This document shows positions 50,977-62,939 of a DNA stretch of 64,000 nt, one piece after another. Position 1 is the first letter of the stretch. The number at the start of each line of letters is the position of its first letter. The notes under the pieces are model-generated. The model ran no database searches. It saw only the letters and a program-made list of their open reading frames with translations, and had not been told where the DNA came from. The stretch comes from Corylus avellana. Taxonomy: Eukaryota; Streptophyta; Magnoliopsida; Fagales; Betulaceae. The DNA lies in contig NC_081541.1 of NCBI RefSeq assembly GCF_901000735.1, positions 44,160,263 through 44,224,262 on the forward strand, read 5' to 3'. The translations under genes were made by a program, and so were the position numbers.

Positions 50977-51944
50977 GTATGTTTATATTCTCTGGGTGTA
51001 CTCATACTGTTTCACGGTCCAAATAAAAAAAAAAAAAAAACTTGACAAAGTTAATTCACTAAATTTGCTGTTTGAATTGTTAGAAATCCCTATAATAATT
51101 ATGATAGTTCTTGTGGAATATTCCACCTATCCAAGTAATTTTTGGGCATGTGGGTCCCATATTAGCTTGTTCATATTTGTTCGAATTATTATCAATCTGA
51201 GTAGCCAAATTGGTAGAGATCTCTATCCCGTTTTCTCTACATTTAACGTACTAGGCAAAGTTCATAAGTTGTGCTAAAGATAAAACAGGGCATTCAATGA
51301 GCCCATGTCAAATATGGAATGTGCTTGGGTATAATTTTCTATAAATTGGCATGACAGTCTACATGACATTGTCATATGAATTATAATTAAATTTAATTTT
51401 TAGCGGCTCATGTGTAAGTGTCACATGACCTTACAAATTGATGTGACAATCCATATGACATTGCCACATCAGTCAAAATAAAATTTAATTGTTTAGTAGC
51501 TGACGTGATAGTGCCAATCACCTCAATTTATAAAAACCTTAGGTTAAAAGTTATAATATTCCTAACATCACTCGTCAAAATATCTCTTTATATTTATAAG
51601 AATAATACTAGAAATTATATTTTTATCCTACAATGTTGATATGACAGTCCCAACTAACTCATGAATTTTTTTTTTTTTAACAAGGATTAATCCAAGAGTA
51701 TTAGTTGGGACTATCATGCATGTGAGCATTGTGGAATATCTATAAGATAAATATGTGATCTATTTATAACTAAAGACTATGAGTAATGCTACATACCATA
51801 TTTTTACCATACGACTATGATGTGTGAGTCTCAACAAACCATTGAATCAATCATTAATGTTAAAAAAGAAAAAAGAAAAAAAAAACATCTAATGGTTGAT
51901 TAGGATTACATTGGTATTGTGGGAAAAAAAAAATCTGATATGTA

Positions 51945-52044
51945 NNNNNNNNNNNNNNNNNNNNNNNNNNNNNNNNNNNNNNNNNNNNNNNNNNNNNNNN
52001 NNNNNNNNNNNNNNNNNNNNNNNNNNNNNNNNNNNNNNNNNNNN
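51945..52044. other. Assembly gap (100 N)
   Basis: The left contig ends inside a MITE in intron 4 of gene D. The expected last exon is absent on the right. Confidence 0.99.
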
Positions 52045-52235
52045 AATATTAACTAAAAATTTCTGTTTAATAAATTTTTATGATAAAGATCTTTAAGTTG
52101 ATAGTTATCTTATAATTAATTATAAAATAATACAAAATCCAAATATAATATAAGATCAATATAACTAAGACACTAAGATAATACAAAAAGCTTACAAACC
52201 TTCAATTATATCCAGTTTGAACTATCAAATTATTC

Positions 52236-53112
52236 ATATCACGATCAGTCGAACTAATTCACTGGGATCGATCGGATGTTTGATCGAACATTTAATCCTA
52301 TCACGATCAATCGAACTAATTCATTAGGATCGATCGGATGTTTAATTGATCATTTGATCCTATCACGATCAATCGAACTAATTCACAAGGATCGATCAAA
52401 TGTTTGACCGATCATTTGATCATATCGTGATCAATCGAACTAATTCCTTAAGATCGATCAGATGTTTGATCGATCGTTTGATCCTATCACGATCAATCGA
52501 ACTAATTTACCTGGATCGATCGGATGTTTGATCGATCATTTGATCTTATCACGATCAATCAAATTAATTCAGTAGGATCAATCGGATGTTTGATCAATAA
52601 TTTGATCCTATCACGATCAATCGAATTAATTTAGTAAAATCGATTAAACATTTGATTCTATCAAGATCAATCGAGCTAATTCATTAGGATCGATCAGATG
52701 TTTGATCGAACATCTGATCCTATCACGATTAATCGAACTAATTCATTAGGATCGATCGAATGTTTAATCGATCATTTCAACATATCACGATCAATCAAAC
52801 TAATTCATTTAGATCGATCGGATGTTTGATCGAACATTTGATCTTATCATGATCAATCGAACTAATTCATTAGGATCAATCGGATGTTCAATCAATCATT
52901 TGTTCTTATCATGATCAATCGAACTAATTCATTAGGATCAATCGGATGTTCGATCAATCATTTGTTCTTATCACGATCAATCGAACTAATTCATTAAGAT
53001 CATATCACGATCAATCGAACTAATTCACCTTGATCGATCGATCATTTGATCCTACCACGATCAATTGAATTAATTCACCAAGATCCCTCGATTGTTTGAT
53101 CAAACATTTAAA
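52236..53112. repeat. About 62-bp minisatellite rich in GATCGATC (copy 2)
   Basis: Roughly fourteen units of the same repeat as at 38398-39095. Here the array's left border is visible: it begins ATCACGATCAGTCGAACTA after AT-rich interior sequence. Confidence 0.9.
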
Positions 53113-53407
53113 TAAGAATAAGAATAAGAAATAGAAAACTTCAATAATAATTAATAGGAGAATTTGTTCTCTTTAAAAGGAAAAAATAAATATTGATTTT
53201 TTTATAAAAAATACGAATAGAAAATAGAAAATAGAAAAAAAAAAAATTCACCAATAATTAATATAAAAGAAATAATGACATATTATTGGAGGTGAATTTT
53301 TGGTAAATAATATTTTCTATTATATATGTAAGGTCAATAGCATTGCCCCAATATTTATAATTTAATTAATTAATTTTTTTTTATTATTATTATTTTTTCA
53401 GTGGTAA

Positions 53408-54815
53408 ATAGCGGCAACTTTATATCGCCGCTAATAGGCCAAGTATTTTTTTATTTGTTTTTTGTCTGGACGATTAGCGGCAACTACAAACGTTGTTGCT
53501 ATTGATCCTCCAATAGCGGCAACTTTTAAAGTTGCCGCTATTAGGTCCTCAATAGCGGCAACTTCATGTTGCCGCTACTAGGCCAAGTATTTTTTTATTT
53601 TTTTTGTCTGGACGATTAGCGGCAACTATCAAAGTTGCCGCTATTGATACTCCAATAGCGGCAACATAGAACGTTGCCGCTATTATGCCATTAATAGCGG
53701 CAACTTAAAGTTGCCGCTATTAGGCCAAGTATTTTCTTATTTGATTTTTGTTTGGACGATTAGCGGCAACTACGAAAGTTGCCGCTATTGATTCTCTAAT
53801 AGCGGCAACTTAACGTTGCCGCTATTAGGCCAAGTATTTTCTTATTTGATTTTTGTCTGGACGATTAGCGGCAACTACGAAAGTTGCCGCTATTGATTCT
53901 CTAATAGCGGCCACTTTCAACGTTGCCGCTATTAGGCCCTCAATAGCGGCCACTTTAAGTTGCCGCTATTAGGCCAAGTATTTTTTTTATTTGTTTTTTG
54001 TCTTGACGATTAGCGGCAACTACTAAAGTCGCCGCTATTTATCCTCTAATAGCGGCAACTGTCAACGTTGCCGCTATTAGGCCCTCAATAGCGGCAACTT
54101 TATGTTGCCGCTATTAGGCCAAGTATTTTTTATTTTCTTTTTGTCTTGACGATTAGCGGCGACTACTAAAGTTGCCGCTATTGATCCTCTAATAGCGGCA
54201 ACGTCTAAAGTTGCCGCTATTAGGCCCTCAATAGCGGCAACTTTATGTTGCCGCTATTAGGCCAAGTATTTTTTTATTTGTTTTTGTCTTGACAATTAGC
54301 GGCAACTACCAAAGTGGCCGCTATTGATCCTCTAATAGCGGTAACTTTAAACGTTGCCGCTATTAGGCCCTCAATAGCGGCAACATTATGTTGCCGCTAT
54401 TAGGCCAAGTATTTTTTTATTTGTTTTTTTGTCTTGACGATTAGCGGCAACTACCAAAGTTGCCGCTATTGATCCTCTAATAGCGGCAACTTTTAAAGTT
54501 GCCGCTGTTGCGCTCCTAATAGCGGCAATAGATTGTTGCCACTAATTGTGTTTAAATAGCGGCAACTGAAATCGCCGCTATTGAGTGCCTAACAGCGGCA
54601 ACTTGTTAATGTTGCCGCTGATGGGTAGTAAATAGCAGCAAGATGAGTCGCCGCTATTAGTGTTGCTGCTAAATATCGTAATTTTTGGTATTTAGCGTCC
54701 GCGATTAGCGGCGACAATAAAGTCGCCGCTAATGGCCTCTCATTAGCGGCAACTTTTAGTAGTTGCCGCTAATAACCCCTCATTAGCGGCAACTTTTGGG
54801 TCGCCGCTAATAATT
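53408..54815. repeat. Subterminal AGCGGCAAC palindrome array (copy 2)
   Basis: Same structure as 39391-40780. It includes one complete unit (near 54003-54030) that is partly deleted in copy 1. Confidence 0.9.
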
Positions 54816-54845
54816 TGGTTGCTAATGACCAAATTTCTTGTAGTG

Positions 54846-54895
54846 CTTGTTTTTCCTCATAAACAATCAAACATTTCTCTTTACGACAGTAACCA

Positions 54896-54940
<45 letters not shown>

Positions 54941-55851
54941 CTGCGAGTCCATGAGAAAAGTTGTAGAGGTGCAAGGTCATGAATACATCATAGATGATGG
55001 TAATTAAATATTTCAAAAAGAAAAGCAAGGTCCATGCATTTGGATACTAATAATAACATTTCACGTGGCTTCCTGCCTTATTTCCTTACCCTACATGACG
55101 TTTAGTTCGAGGATCCAATATGACTCCCAGATTCCATTTCCAGAAAATAAGAAGCCAACAATTTTTTTTTTTTTTTGGATTTAATTAATCATTTTATATA
55201 TACACATCATGGTAACTTTTTGAGAAGTTTTTTTAGTTTTATTATTATTATTATTTAAAAAAAGGGGGTTTTATGGTTTGTTTTAAAAGGTGTACTAGAG
55301 TACTATTAGTGGTGGGAATCCGATGCAAAAGGGAAATATTTACGGATTTTTTTGAGTATTCTCTTGACCTACGTTGATATTAGTTTATGCGTTTTATTTT
55401 GAGAGACTAGTGGGATTTTTATTTATTTTTTATTTATTTTTGTGTTTTTTTATAAAACAATATTTACGTAAGATCAGAAGAATATTAAGAAAAACCGTAA
55501 CATTTAGATAGTTTTATTGAGGTTCGGTAGAGTTTCAATTCACCAAATATTTTCTAAACCAAATAGTGTTGTGGTGCACCTATATACTTCTTAAATGGTT
55601 GTGAGGGTTGTAATAATTGCCTTTCAAATTTCACGCTTTGTGTTACTAGAACCGGATTAGCTAATGGCACATGTGGGGTCCTCTCGACATGCCACAAGTT
55701 GGGTCTCAAATGTTGGGAACAATATTCACCATGATCAAACGTGCAGGCACTAGCTAGAAGCAATTAAATATTATAATTCAATATAATCAAAATAATAAAG
55801 AATCATTTTATTCGATCCATCGAATAATTCCTCTATTTGTTCTCAAAGAGT
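54846..55851. other. Flank of CACTA copy 2; (AT)n microsatellite
   Basis: No gene was recognised. A run of about 20 AT dinucleotides lies at 54898-54937. The rest is AT-rich spacer. Confidence 0.6.
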
Positions 55852-55965
55852 AGCTTAATCAGCTGGTATCATGCCTCATGAAGTGGGAGTTACAAGTTCG
55901 AATTTCTTCCTCCCTTTTTTTTTATCCACTAGTGCGGACATAAAAAAAAAAAAAAATCCTCTATT
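55852..55965 (+). mobile_element. tRNA-like SINE, short family
   Basis: GTAGCTTAATCAGCTGG (box A region), AAGTTCGAATTTC (box B), GTGCGGACAT, then a poly-A tail. TCCTCTATTT at about 55830-55839 and again just after the tail is a probable 10-bp target-site duplication. Same family as 12516-12650 and 59940-60062. Confidence 0.8.
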
Positions 55966-56129
55966 TATACAAATTTGAGATAAGAAACTATGATTAAAAA
56001 AAAATAAAAAATCAAAACCTGGTCCAGATTTAGAGGGGCCCCAATATCACTACTTGAAGGCATCTCCTATGTGTAATTAACCGGGACATGCATCATCATC
56101 AATAAGTTCTTAATACATTATATGTCCTT

Positions 56130-56345
56130 TAGGCCCGTTTGAGATTGCGATTTAAAAATAGCGATTTTAAATTCTGTGAGTTGAAAATGTGATTTTTAAA
56201 AACACAGTTAAGTGATTTGACCTTTAAAATTGCAATTTAGCTTTTAAAATTGTGCATTTTAAAAAAAACACCTCACTACTAGCAATTTGAAAGCACAGAT
56301 TTTCAAAGTTTAAAAATTGCAATCCCTAACAAGCAGTTTAAAATT
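56130..56345. other. AT-rich non-autonomous element-like block
   Basis: Contains GCCCGTTTGAGATTGCGATTT at the left and many AAAATTGC/GCAATTT words in both orientations. It resembles hAT-like MITE debris but has no clear termini. Confidence 0.35.
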
Positions 56346-56350
56346 GTGAT

Positions 56351-57213
56351 TTGCCTGTATGGCCAAGTCTCATGCCTCCAATTTCCTTGCATTGTAATAG
56401 CCAAGCCACATTATCAAGAGTATATAGTAAGTCTTACAATGGAAAGTTAAGACATATCAGTCTTAGACATAATACTGTGAGTCAATTATTGTAAGAAGAT
56501 ATTATCACAGTAGATTATGTAAAATCGTGCACGAACTTAGTAGATTCTTTTACAAAAGGCTTAGGTAAGGATCTAATTCGTAAAACCTGATTTGAGATGG
56601 GTCTAAAATCAATTGAATAGATCACTGCAAGATGGCAACCCAACCTACACTTTGGAAAACAAACTCTAGGTTCAATGGGAAAAACAAATCTTGATGGTGA
56701 TGATATATATTAGCACTAAATTAGACCATCTAGAGGAATAAGTGATGTTTAGTGCGAGTCCTGTAATGAAAAGGAAAGGTTGAGTATAATTCTTAATGAG
56801 TTCGCATAAAAGGTGTTTTTTAATCTATAGGAACACCTAGAAGAACTCTACCTATGTGAGTGTAAAGTCAGGCCGCTTTTGACGGGGCTTGGTAAGCCAC
56901 TTAGAGCACTCATGAAGTTGGGATAACGCGTATGGCCATTAATGCGCTTCTGAAAAGAACTATAGAAATTACAATATGTTGATATGTATTAATTCTATGG
57001 TTTTATCACTAAATATGATAGTTCAATGACATTGAGTGTACGTACTATCACACTGATAAAGCTTTGAGGATTATACACTAAGTAAAAGTTTAAACCCTAA
57101 AGGTACTTTCATTTATGTATCAATATTTTGGAGTAACAGCAAATTTTTATTTTATTTATTTTTATGAAAATTTTATTTATTGAAATTTCATTTTCTTGAA
57201 ATAAGTGGGGGAC
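56351..57213 (+). pseudogene. Ty1/copia 3' pol (RNase H end) and leader to LTR, copy 1
   Basis: Very similar to 58035-58902. The end of the RNase H domain is recognisable when translated (YNGKLRHISLRHNTV, VDYVK, LVDSFTK, G.DLI). It is broken by stop codons (for example just after QLL). The purine-rich tract AAGTGGGGGAC marks the usual junction to the 3' LTR at about 57214. Confidence 0.75.
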
Positions 57214-57560
57214 TATTAATATTATTTCATGAAGTTAAAATTTCGAATTTATTATTATTTCATGATTATTTAGAATTTCAAATAAATAATTGATCTCCTA
57301 TTATCATGTTTTAAATAGTCATTTATTTTAAATAAATAACTTTTTATCCTATCATCTCGTTTTGATCAGTTACCACTACTGATTCAATATCTCCTATTAT
57401 TATGTTATATGAGATAATGTATTTTTCAAGTTTCAACTGATGAGATCATGTGTTCTCAAGTTTCAACTGCTTTTTCAACGTTAGATTTTAAAATATCTGT
57501 AACCGTTATATCAATTAAAAAAAACTGCTTTTGAGATAATATGAAATTATATAGATATAT
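57214..57560 (+). mobile_element. Partial copia LTR, copy 1
   Basis: Aligns with the first part of the LTR at 58903-59475 (ATTATTTCATGAARTTAAAA onward) but starts TATTAA instead of TGTTGA and breaks off before the LTR end, running into pol sequence again. Confidence 0.65.
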
Positions 57561-57599
57561 TTTAATTCCCAGTAGTTTTATGTGTTCCTTATAACTCAA

Positions 57600-58902
57600 G
57601 TTTAAAGCTTGGAATAAATAAAAATCGATGTGTATCACAATTAGAATATTCTAGCGTTATTGGAAGTCTGATGTATGCAATGCATTGCACATGTCTAGAC
57701 ATTGCATTTGTCGTGGGCGAATTGAGTAGATATACAAGTTGTCCAAGCAATGAACATTGGAAAGCAATTTCCATAGTGTCAGGTTATTTAAAATGAACTA
57801 AATCATATGCTCTACACTATGAAGGATATTCCTACATAATTGAAGGGTATAGTGATGCAAATTGGAATTGTGTTGATGATAGATCTAAGTGGATGGGTTT
57901 TTACCCTTGGTGGTGCAGCTATCTCTTTGGGATCCAAGAAACAAACTTATATAACTCACTCAATTATAGAGTCAGAGTTAGTTGCTTTAGGAGCTGCTAG
58001 AAAAGAGGCTGAATGATTGAGAAATTTTTTGATTGACTTGCCTGTATGACCAAGTCCCATGCCTCAAATTTCCTTGCATTGTGATAGCCAAGTCACATTA
58101 TCAAGAGTATATATTAAGTCCTACAATGGAAAGTTAAGACATATCAGTCTTAGACATAATACTGTGAGACAATTATTAATGGAAGAAGACATTATTACAG
58201 TAGATTATGTAAAATTGTGCACGAACTTAGTAGATTCTTTTACAAAAAGCTTAGGTAAGGATCTAATTCGTAAAACCTGATTTGAGATGGGTCTAAAATC
58301 AATTGAATAGATCACTACAAGATGACAACCCAACCTACACTTTGGAAAACAAACTCTAGGTTCAATGGGAAAAACAAATCTTAGATGGTGATGATATATA
58401 TTAGCACTAAATTAGACTATCTAGAGGAACAATTGATGTTTAGTGCGAGTCCTGTAATGAAAAAGAAAGGTTGAGTATAACTCTTAATGAGTTCGCATAA
58501 AAGGTGTTTTTTAATCTACAGGAACACCTAGAAGAACTCTACCTATGTGAGTGTAAAGTCAGGCCGCTTTTGACGGGGCTTGGTAAGCCACTTGGAGCAC
58601 TCATGAAGTTGGGATAACGCGTATGGCCATTAATGCGCGGCTGAAAAGAACTATAGAAATTACAATATGTTGATATGTATTAATTCTATGGTTTTATCAC
58701 TAAATATGATAGTTCAATGACATTGAGTGTACGTATTATCACACTGATAAAGCTTTGAGGATTATACACTAAGTGAAAGTTCAAACCCTAAAGGTACTTT
58801 CATTTATGTATCAATATTTTGGAGTAACAACAAATTTTTATTTTTTATTTTTATGGAAATTTTATTTATTGAAATTTTATTTTCTTGAAATAAGTTGGGG
58901 AT
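57600..58902 (+). pseudogene. Ty1/copia reverse transcriptase/RNase H fragment, copy 2
   Basis: Plus-strand translation with frame changes gives the copia block that joins RT to RNase H: VIGSLMYAMHCTCLDIAFVVG, SRYTSCPS, HW.AI, LHY.GY, EGYSDANW, then in another frame QISLHCDSQVTLSRVYIKSY and the RHISLRHNTVRQLL segment. Frameshifts and stops mean it is inactive. It ends at AAGTTGGGGAT, a polypurine tract just before the LTR. Confidence 0.8.
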
Positions 58903-59475
58903 TGTTGATATTATTTCATGAAATTAAAATTTCGAATTTATTATTATTTCATGATTATTTAGAATTTCAAATAAATAACGGATATCCTACTATCATGTTT
59001 TAATTAGTCATTTATTTTAAATAAATAACTTTGTATCCTATTATCTTGTTTTGATCAGATCATGTGTTTTCAAGTTTCAACTGCTTTTTCAACGTTAGAT
59101 TTTAAAATATATGTACCGTTATTTTAATTAAAAAAAACTGCTTCTGAGATAATATATATATATATATAGCAGTTTTATTAAGTACAGATAATTTTATTTT
59201 CCCTCTCTTCTTCTCTCCATTATTAACTGTTGTTACAAAAATATTTCTTGTTCTGGATAGTGTTCAAAGTTTGCAATTTGAACACTACATCTGACAGTAT
59301 TGTATCCTGAGGATAAGATTGCTTTGATTCTATTTTACAAAACTTCTAATACAAGTGGGAGGCAATATTTATCTAAGAGATAAAATTACAATCGCCTTAC
59401 TGTCTAGATTTCATTTACTTCCATTCTACGTTTATTTTATCCCAGCAATTCCCACGTACATCTTTATTTCCAACA
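58903..59475 (+). mobile_element. Copia 3' LTR, 573 bp
   Basis: Starts TGTTGATATT right after the polypurine tract and ends ATTTCCAACA, giving TG...CA borders with five-base inverted ends (TGTTG/CAACA). It contains an (AT)n stretch near 59155. Confidence 0.75.
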
Positions 59476-59527
59476 TTTGTTCTTTTTGAATAATCTACGT
59501 ATCCATCATCTTTCAATCATATCGCCA

Positions 59528-59627
59528 NNNNNNNNNNNNNNNNNNNNNNNNNNNNNNNNNNNNNNNNNNNNNNNNNNNNNNNNNNNNNNNNNNNNNNNNN
59601 NNNNNNNNNNNNNNNNNNNNNNNNNNN
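59528..59627. other. Assembly gap (100 N)
   Basis: The contig on the right (59628-63546) is in reverse orientation relative to the other NPF contigs. Confidence 0.99.
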
Positions 59628-59939
59628 AAGGATTCTAAAGCATTGTTTCGGAAATTTTGTTTTGGGTTAGATCTGAAGCTAAATCTTTTAAGGGTGTTTG
59701 AGATTCTCCCGTAATCACTTTTTAGTTGGGTCTTGAAGGTTTTTTATATGTATTTTTTTAGTTTTGCCTACCCATATTTTGCCTCCTTGAAGCTCTTGCT
59801 TATCTAGCCCCTTTTGCTTTTATATGATCTTGTTTTTGAAGGGTTACTTTTTATTTTTCAAAAAAATTTTACTTAAAACATTTAAGATTTATCAATAAAT
59901 TATTGACTAAGAAGGTTTAATGTTGACGACATTATTCTT

Positions 59940-60062
59940 TTTGTTTTTTTTTTTTTTTTACATGTCCACACAAAAAAAAAAAAAAGGGATGGAGATTCAA
60001 ACTAATGACATCCACTTCATTAGATGTGGTCCACAGTCGATTGAGCTACCCATTGAGAACTT
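59940..60062 (-). mobile_element. tRNA-like SINE, short family
   Basis: On the minus strand: GGGTAGCTCAATCGACTG (box A region), CATTAGTTTGAATCTCC (box B), then GTGGACATG and an A tail. Same family as 12516-12650. Confidence 0.75.
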
Positions 60063-60439
60063 GAAGACATTATTCTTACCTTTTTCATTGAAATCCAACT
60101 TTTTTTTACCATTTCTCCGTAAAGTTGCTTTGTTTATTAATATGTTTTGAGGGTTAAGACGTGTCTCAATTTCAATAGGTCCAATTCAAGAACTGAACCC
60201 AAGTCAAACCTCCAAAACTTTTTCAACCACATTGTTAGAGAGAGACATCTAGAAACACACGGATCGATGTTGCAAATGTTGCTACATTAAAACATGCATA
60301 TAGACCTATATTTCAAAGTAAGATATCATGTACTTTGTTTGGAGTTTGGTGATACCAAGATCGACTGTAGAGACACCACATGTGGCCCTTTGGTCTCATG
60401 TCTCCCCATCAAGCTACATACTTATAACCCTAAGCTCTT

Positions 60440-60945
60440 TCTCTCCTCCAACATCATCCGATTCATCCCCCTCAACCTTTTTGTGCACAAAACCTTAGCA
60501 ATCCACACATATATAAACACACAAATTGAAAGCACTCCACCCAGCCAGCACCCAGTAGAAGTAATCAAGTTGTGCGCGGCTGAGATGTCACCAAGCCATT
60601 CTTCACCACACATAACAGCACTTCTACTGAAAAAATCCAACTCCAAAAACACTAAGATATATAAAGTGCTGCTCCAAAGCTTCTCATTGACTCAGTCATT
60701 TGATCATAGAACAGTACTTCTTGCAGCCTAGCTAGCGCTATATCAGCCAAACCACTAAGCATATATATTGTGGTAGCAGCCACCACAGCTTCATTGGCAG
60801 TGTTGCTTTAGGGTTTTCCATGAGCTAGCTTATGGCCTTTTACAGTACTATTGATCCTTCTGGCTTCTACTAGAGCTGACAAAGCCATGATAAGAATATT
60901 GGACAAAAATAGACCAATGCCTACAACTCCTTTTCTTATATTGGC
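60440..60945 (-). pseudogene. NPF pseudogene E (decayed last-exon fragment)
   Basis: The minus strand shows the C-terminal half of an NPF last exon in pieces: VGIGLFLSNILIMALSALVE, a WWLLPQY-like region, YDQM.ESM-like, EEWLGD and VYVW/YVWIAK-like segments. They are broken by several frameshifts and small indels. It begins abruptly at about 60945 with no upstream exon sequence. In the corrected orientation it lies downstream of gene D on the same strand, the end of the tandem array. Confidence 0.85.
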
Positions 60946-61006
60946 AAGCCCTCCCCACTTCTTAACAAACAAAATAGTATCAATGTTTAAAAACAATAAA
61001 AATAAA

Positions 61007-61176
61007 AATGCTAGACGTACAATTGGTTTACGACTCTTTTACAATTTACCGAAACATTTCAGCACGTAATTAGAGTGTTAAAATAATTTTTTTAGTAACT
61101 GACATGGCTCCGATCACATCCCAATACATGTCAACAAGTTGTAAAAAAGTTGTAGACCAATTGTAAGTCTAGAATT
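61007..61176. mobile_element. MITE with AATGCTAGACGTAC-type inverted ends, 170 bp
   Basis: Left end AATGCTAGACGTACAATTGG. The right end, reverse complemented, reads AATTCTAGACTTACAATTGG, and both continue with CTCTTTTACAA/CTTTTTTACAA. It is related to 18194-18338. Confidence 0.8.
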
Positions 61177-62090
61177 AGTCATTTTCTTATATTGTCAAGC
61201 TCCCTTCTCATCTTTGTACAGGAGTATCTAAAAATTAATAATAATAATTTTTACAAGATATCCTGAATTACGCCACATTTTTTATAATTCTCTTTTTCAT
61301 TGGTAAATTTATCACTGATTTAATGGTAGATTTGTAACAAAGATGTAAAAGAGATGTGTAAGAGAATGACACCAAACACATCTCTTTAAAGAATTTTATG
61401 AGATTCTTAATTAAAAAATCCTAGAGATTTAATTATTTGTTATATATTTTCTCGATATTGATCTTGGGGTCGATCATGCATATATGTTTGATCCTCGAAC
61501 TAGACGTCATGTCGTAGGGTAAGGAAATAAGCCATATGGAGCAAGGTGAAATGTTATTTTTAGTATCCAAATGCAGGGAACTAGATTCTAATTGTTTTAT
61601 CTCGATATAAAACAATATTAGGATGACCAAATAACTAATTTAAATGAAGCCAAAACCCACCTTGACTTGAATTTTGGTTCTACTCATTTTCATCAGGCAG
61701 CTGGAACCCTCCTGATTATCTCTTCCACATTGTTAGAGCTAGAGAGAGAAAGGTTTAAACACAAAGTTGCTCATGCTACATTAATTTAAACATATACACA
61801 CATTCAAAGTAAGATAATTATATCTCTTTACATTTTAGTATTCATCTCATGTATATTTTTGTTAAGTTGGCATACTCGATCCACACTTAAAAAACCAATG
61901 ATAGATGGAGCGCAACCAACTCAACAGAGATGTAAACGAGATGAACAGTAGAATGTAAATTAGAAGCATTTCTTTTAAATAACATGCATATACTTTGTTT
62001 GGAGTTTGGTGATTCTATATCGACTGCCCAAGCGACACCACACGTGGCACTATGGTTTCATCATGTCTCCCCATGATCCCCTCTACCTTT
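61177..62090. other. Spacer between NPF fragments
   Basis: AT-rich, with no gene recognised. The part at about 61980-62070 resembles 60290-60400, so the spacer was duplicated with the array. Confidence 0.5.
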
Positions 62091-62161
62091 TTGTACACAA
62101 AACGCTTAGCAATCCACACATAAACACACAAATTCAAAGCACTCAAACCAGCCAGCACCCA

Positions 62162-62900
62162 TTAGAAGTAATCAAGGTGTGCACGGTTGAGGTTGTCACC
62201 AAGCCATTCGTCACCACAGCTTGAACTAATCTCCTGAACCACACAAATAACAGCACTGCTGAGGAAACATCCCACTCCATAAACACTAAGGTAAAGTGCT
62301 GCTCCTAAGCTTCTCATTGACTCCGGCATTTGAGCATAGAACAGTTCTTGTTGCCCTACAAACGCAAACAGATCTGCCAAACCACAAAGCATATATTGTG
62401 GTAGCAGCCACCACAGCTTCATTGGAACTATTGCTTTAGGGTTTTCCATGAGGTTATTGTGTTTTACAATGCTGATCCTTCTGGCTTCTACTAGGGCTGA
62501 CACAACCATTATAAGAATGGATAAAAATAGGCCGATTCCTATCCTTTGGAGTGAAGTTATCCCAGATGGGTGTCCTGTGAATTTTCTAGTCCAGGGGACT
62601 AGAATTCTGTCATAGATTGGTATGGTGATTAGAATTGTGAAGCCAACAATGGCTTGAAGTGATGCTGGGGGAATTTTGAAATGGGGTCCGATTGATCTCA
62701 TCATTGTACTGCCTTGTTTGGTGAAGTGGGTTTGGAGTTGAGTCATTACTATGGGGAACATCAAGCAACTTAACCATATGGGGATAAGGCGAAAGACAAG
62801 CTTCACTTCTTCTACTTGATTTAAAGAACATAGCCTCCAAGGATCTCTGATTTTTCTCATGGCATCGATGTTGTCAATTATCATTGCCTTCTCCAAACAT
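62162..62900 (-). CDS. NPF gene D, second copy, last exon with premature stop
   Basis: Minus-strand exon starting at 62900 after a TGCAG acceptor. It is in the correct phase to follow exon 4 at 36835-37109. It encodes the central loop end and helices 7-11 (IPIYDRILVPW, WWLLPQYMLCGLAD, AQMPESMRSLGAALYLS). In the sequence LDYFY, the second Tyr codon TAC is TAA (62162-62164). Downstream, the reading frame still spells WVLAGLSALNLCVYVW, so the stop is a recent point mutation removing the last helix and tail, about 35 residues. The normal stop is also lost. The allele is likely impaired or a young pseudogene, unless the base is a sequencing error. Confidence 0.85.
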
Positions 62901-62939
62901 CTGCACTTTATTTGTAACTTGTAAGAGAAATCTTCTTTT

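Larger units (their letters stand above)
52045..54845. mobile_element. CACTA (En/Spm-like) transposon end, copy 2
   Basis: The right terminus at 54845 is complete: CCAAATTTCTTGTAGTG, the reverse complement of CACTACAAGAAA plus TTTGG. It carries the same minisatellite (52236-53112) and AGCGGCAAC palindrome array (53408-54815) as copy 1, with only scattered differences. No transposase is visible; 52045-52235 is AT-rich interior. The left terminus is beyond the gap. Confidence 0.88.

Noticed and set aside
60294..60731. 145-codon plus-strand ORF
   Set aside because: Antisense to NPF pseudogene E, whose homology is on the minus strand.
26866..62900. Six or more separate NPF genes in a tandem array
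   Set aside because: Three of the apparent loci match others exon for exon and flank for flank across gaps, and are better read as alleles or split parts of the same genes.
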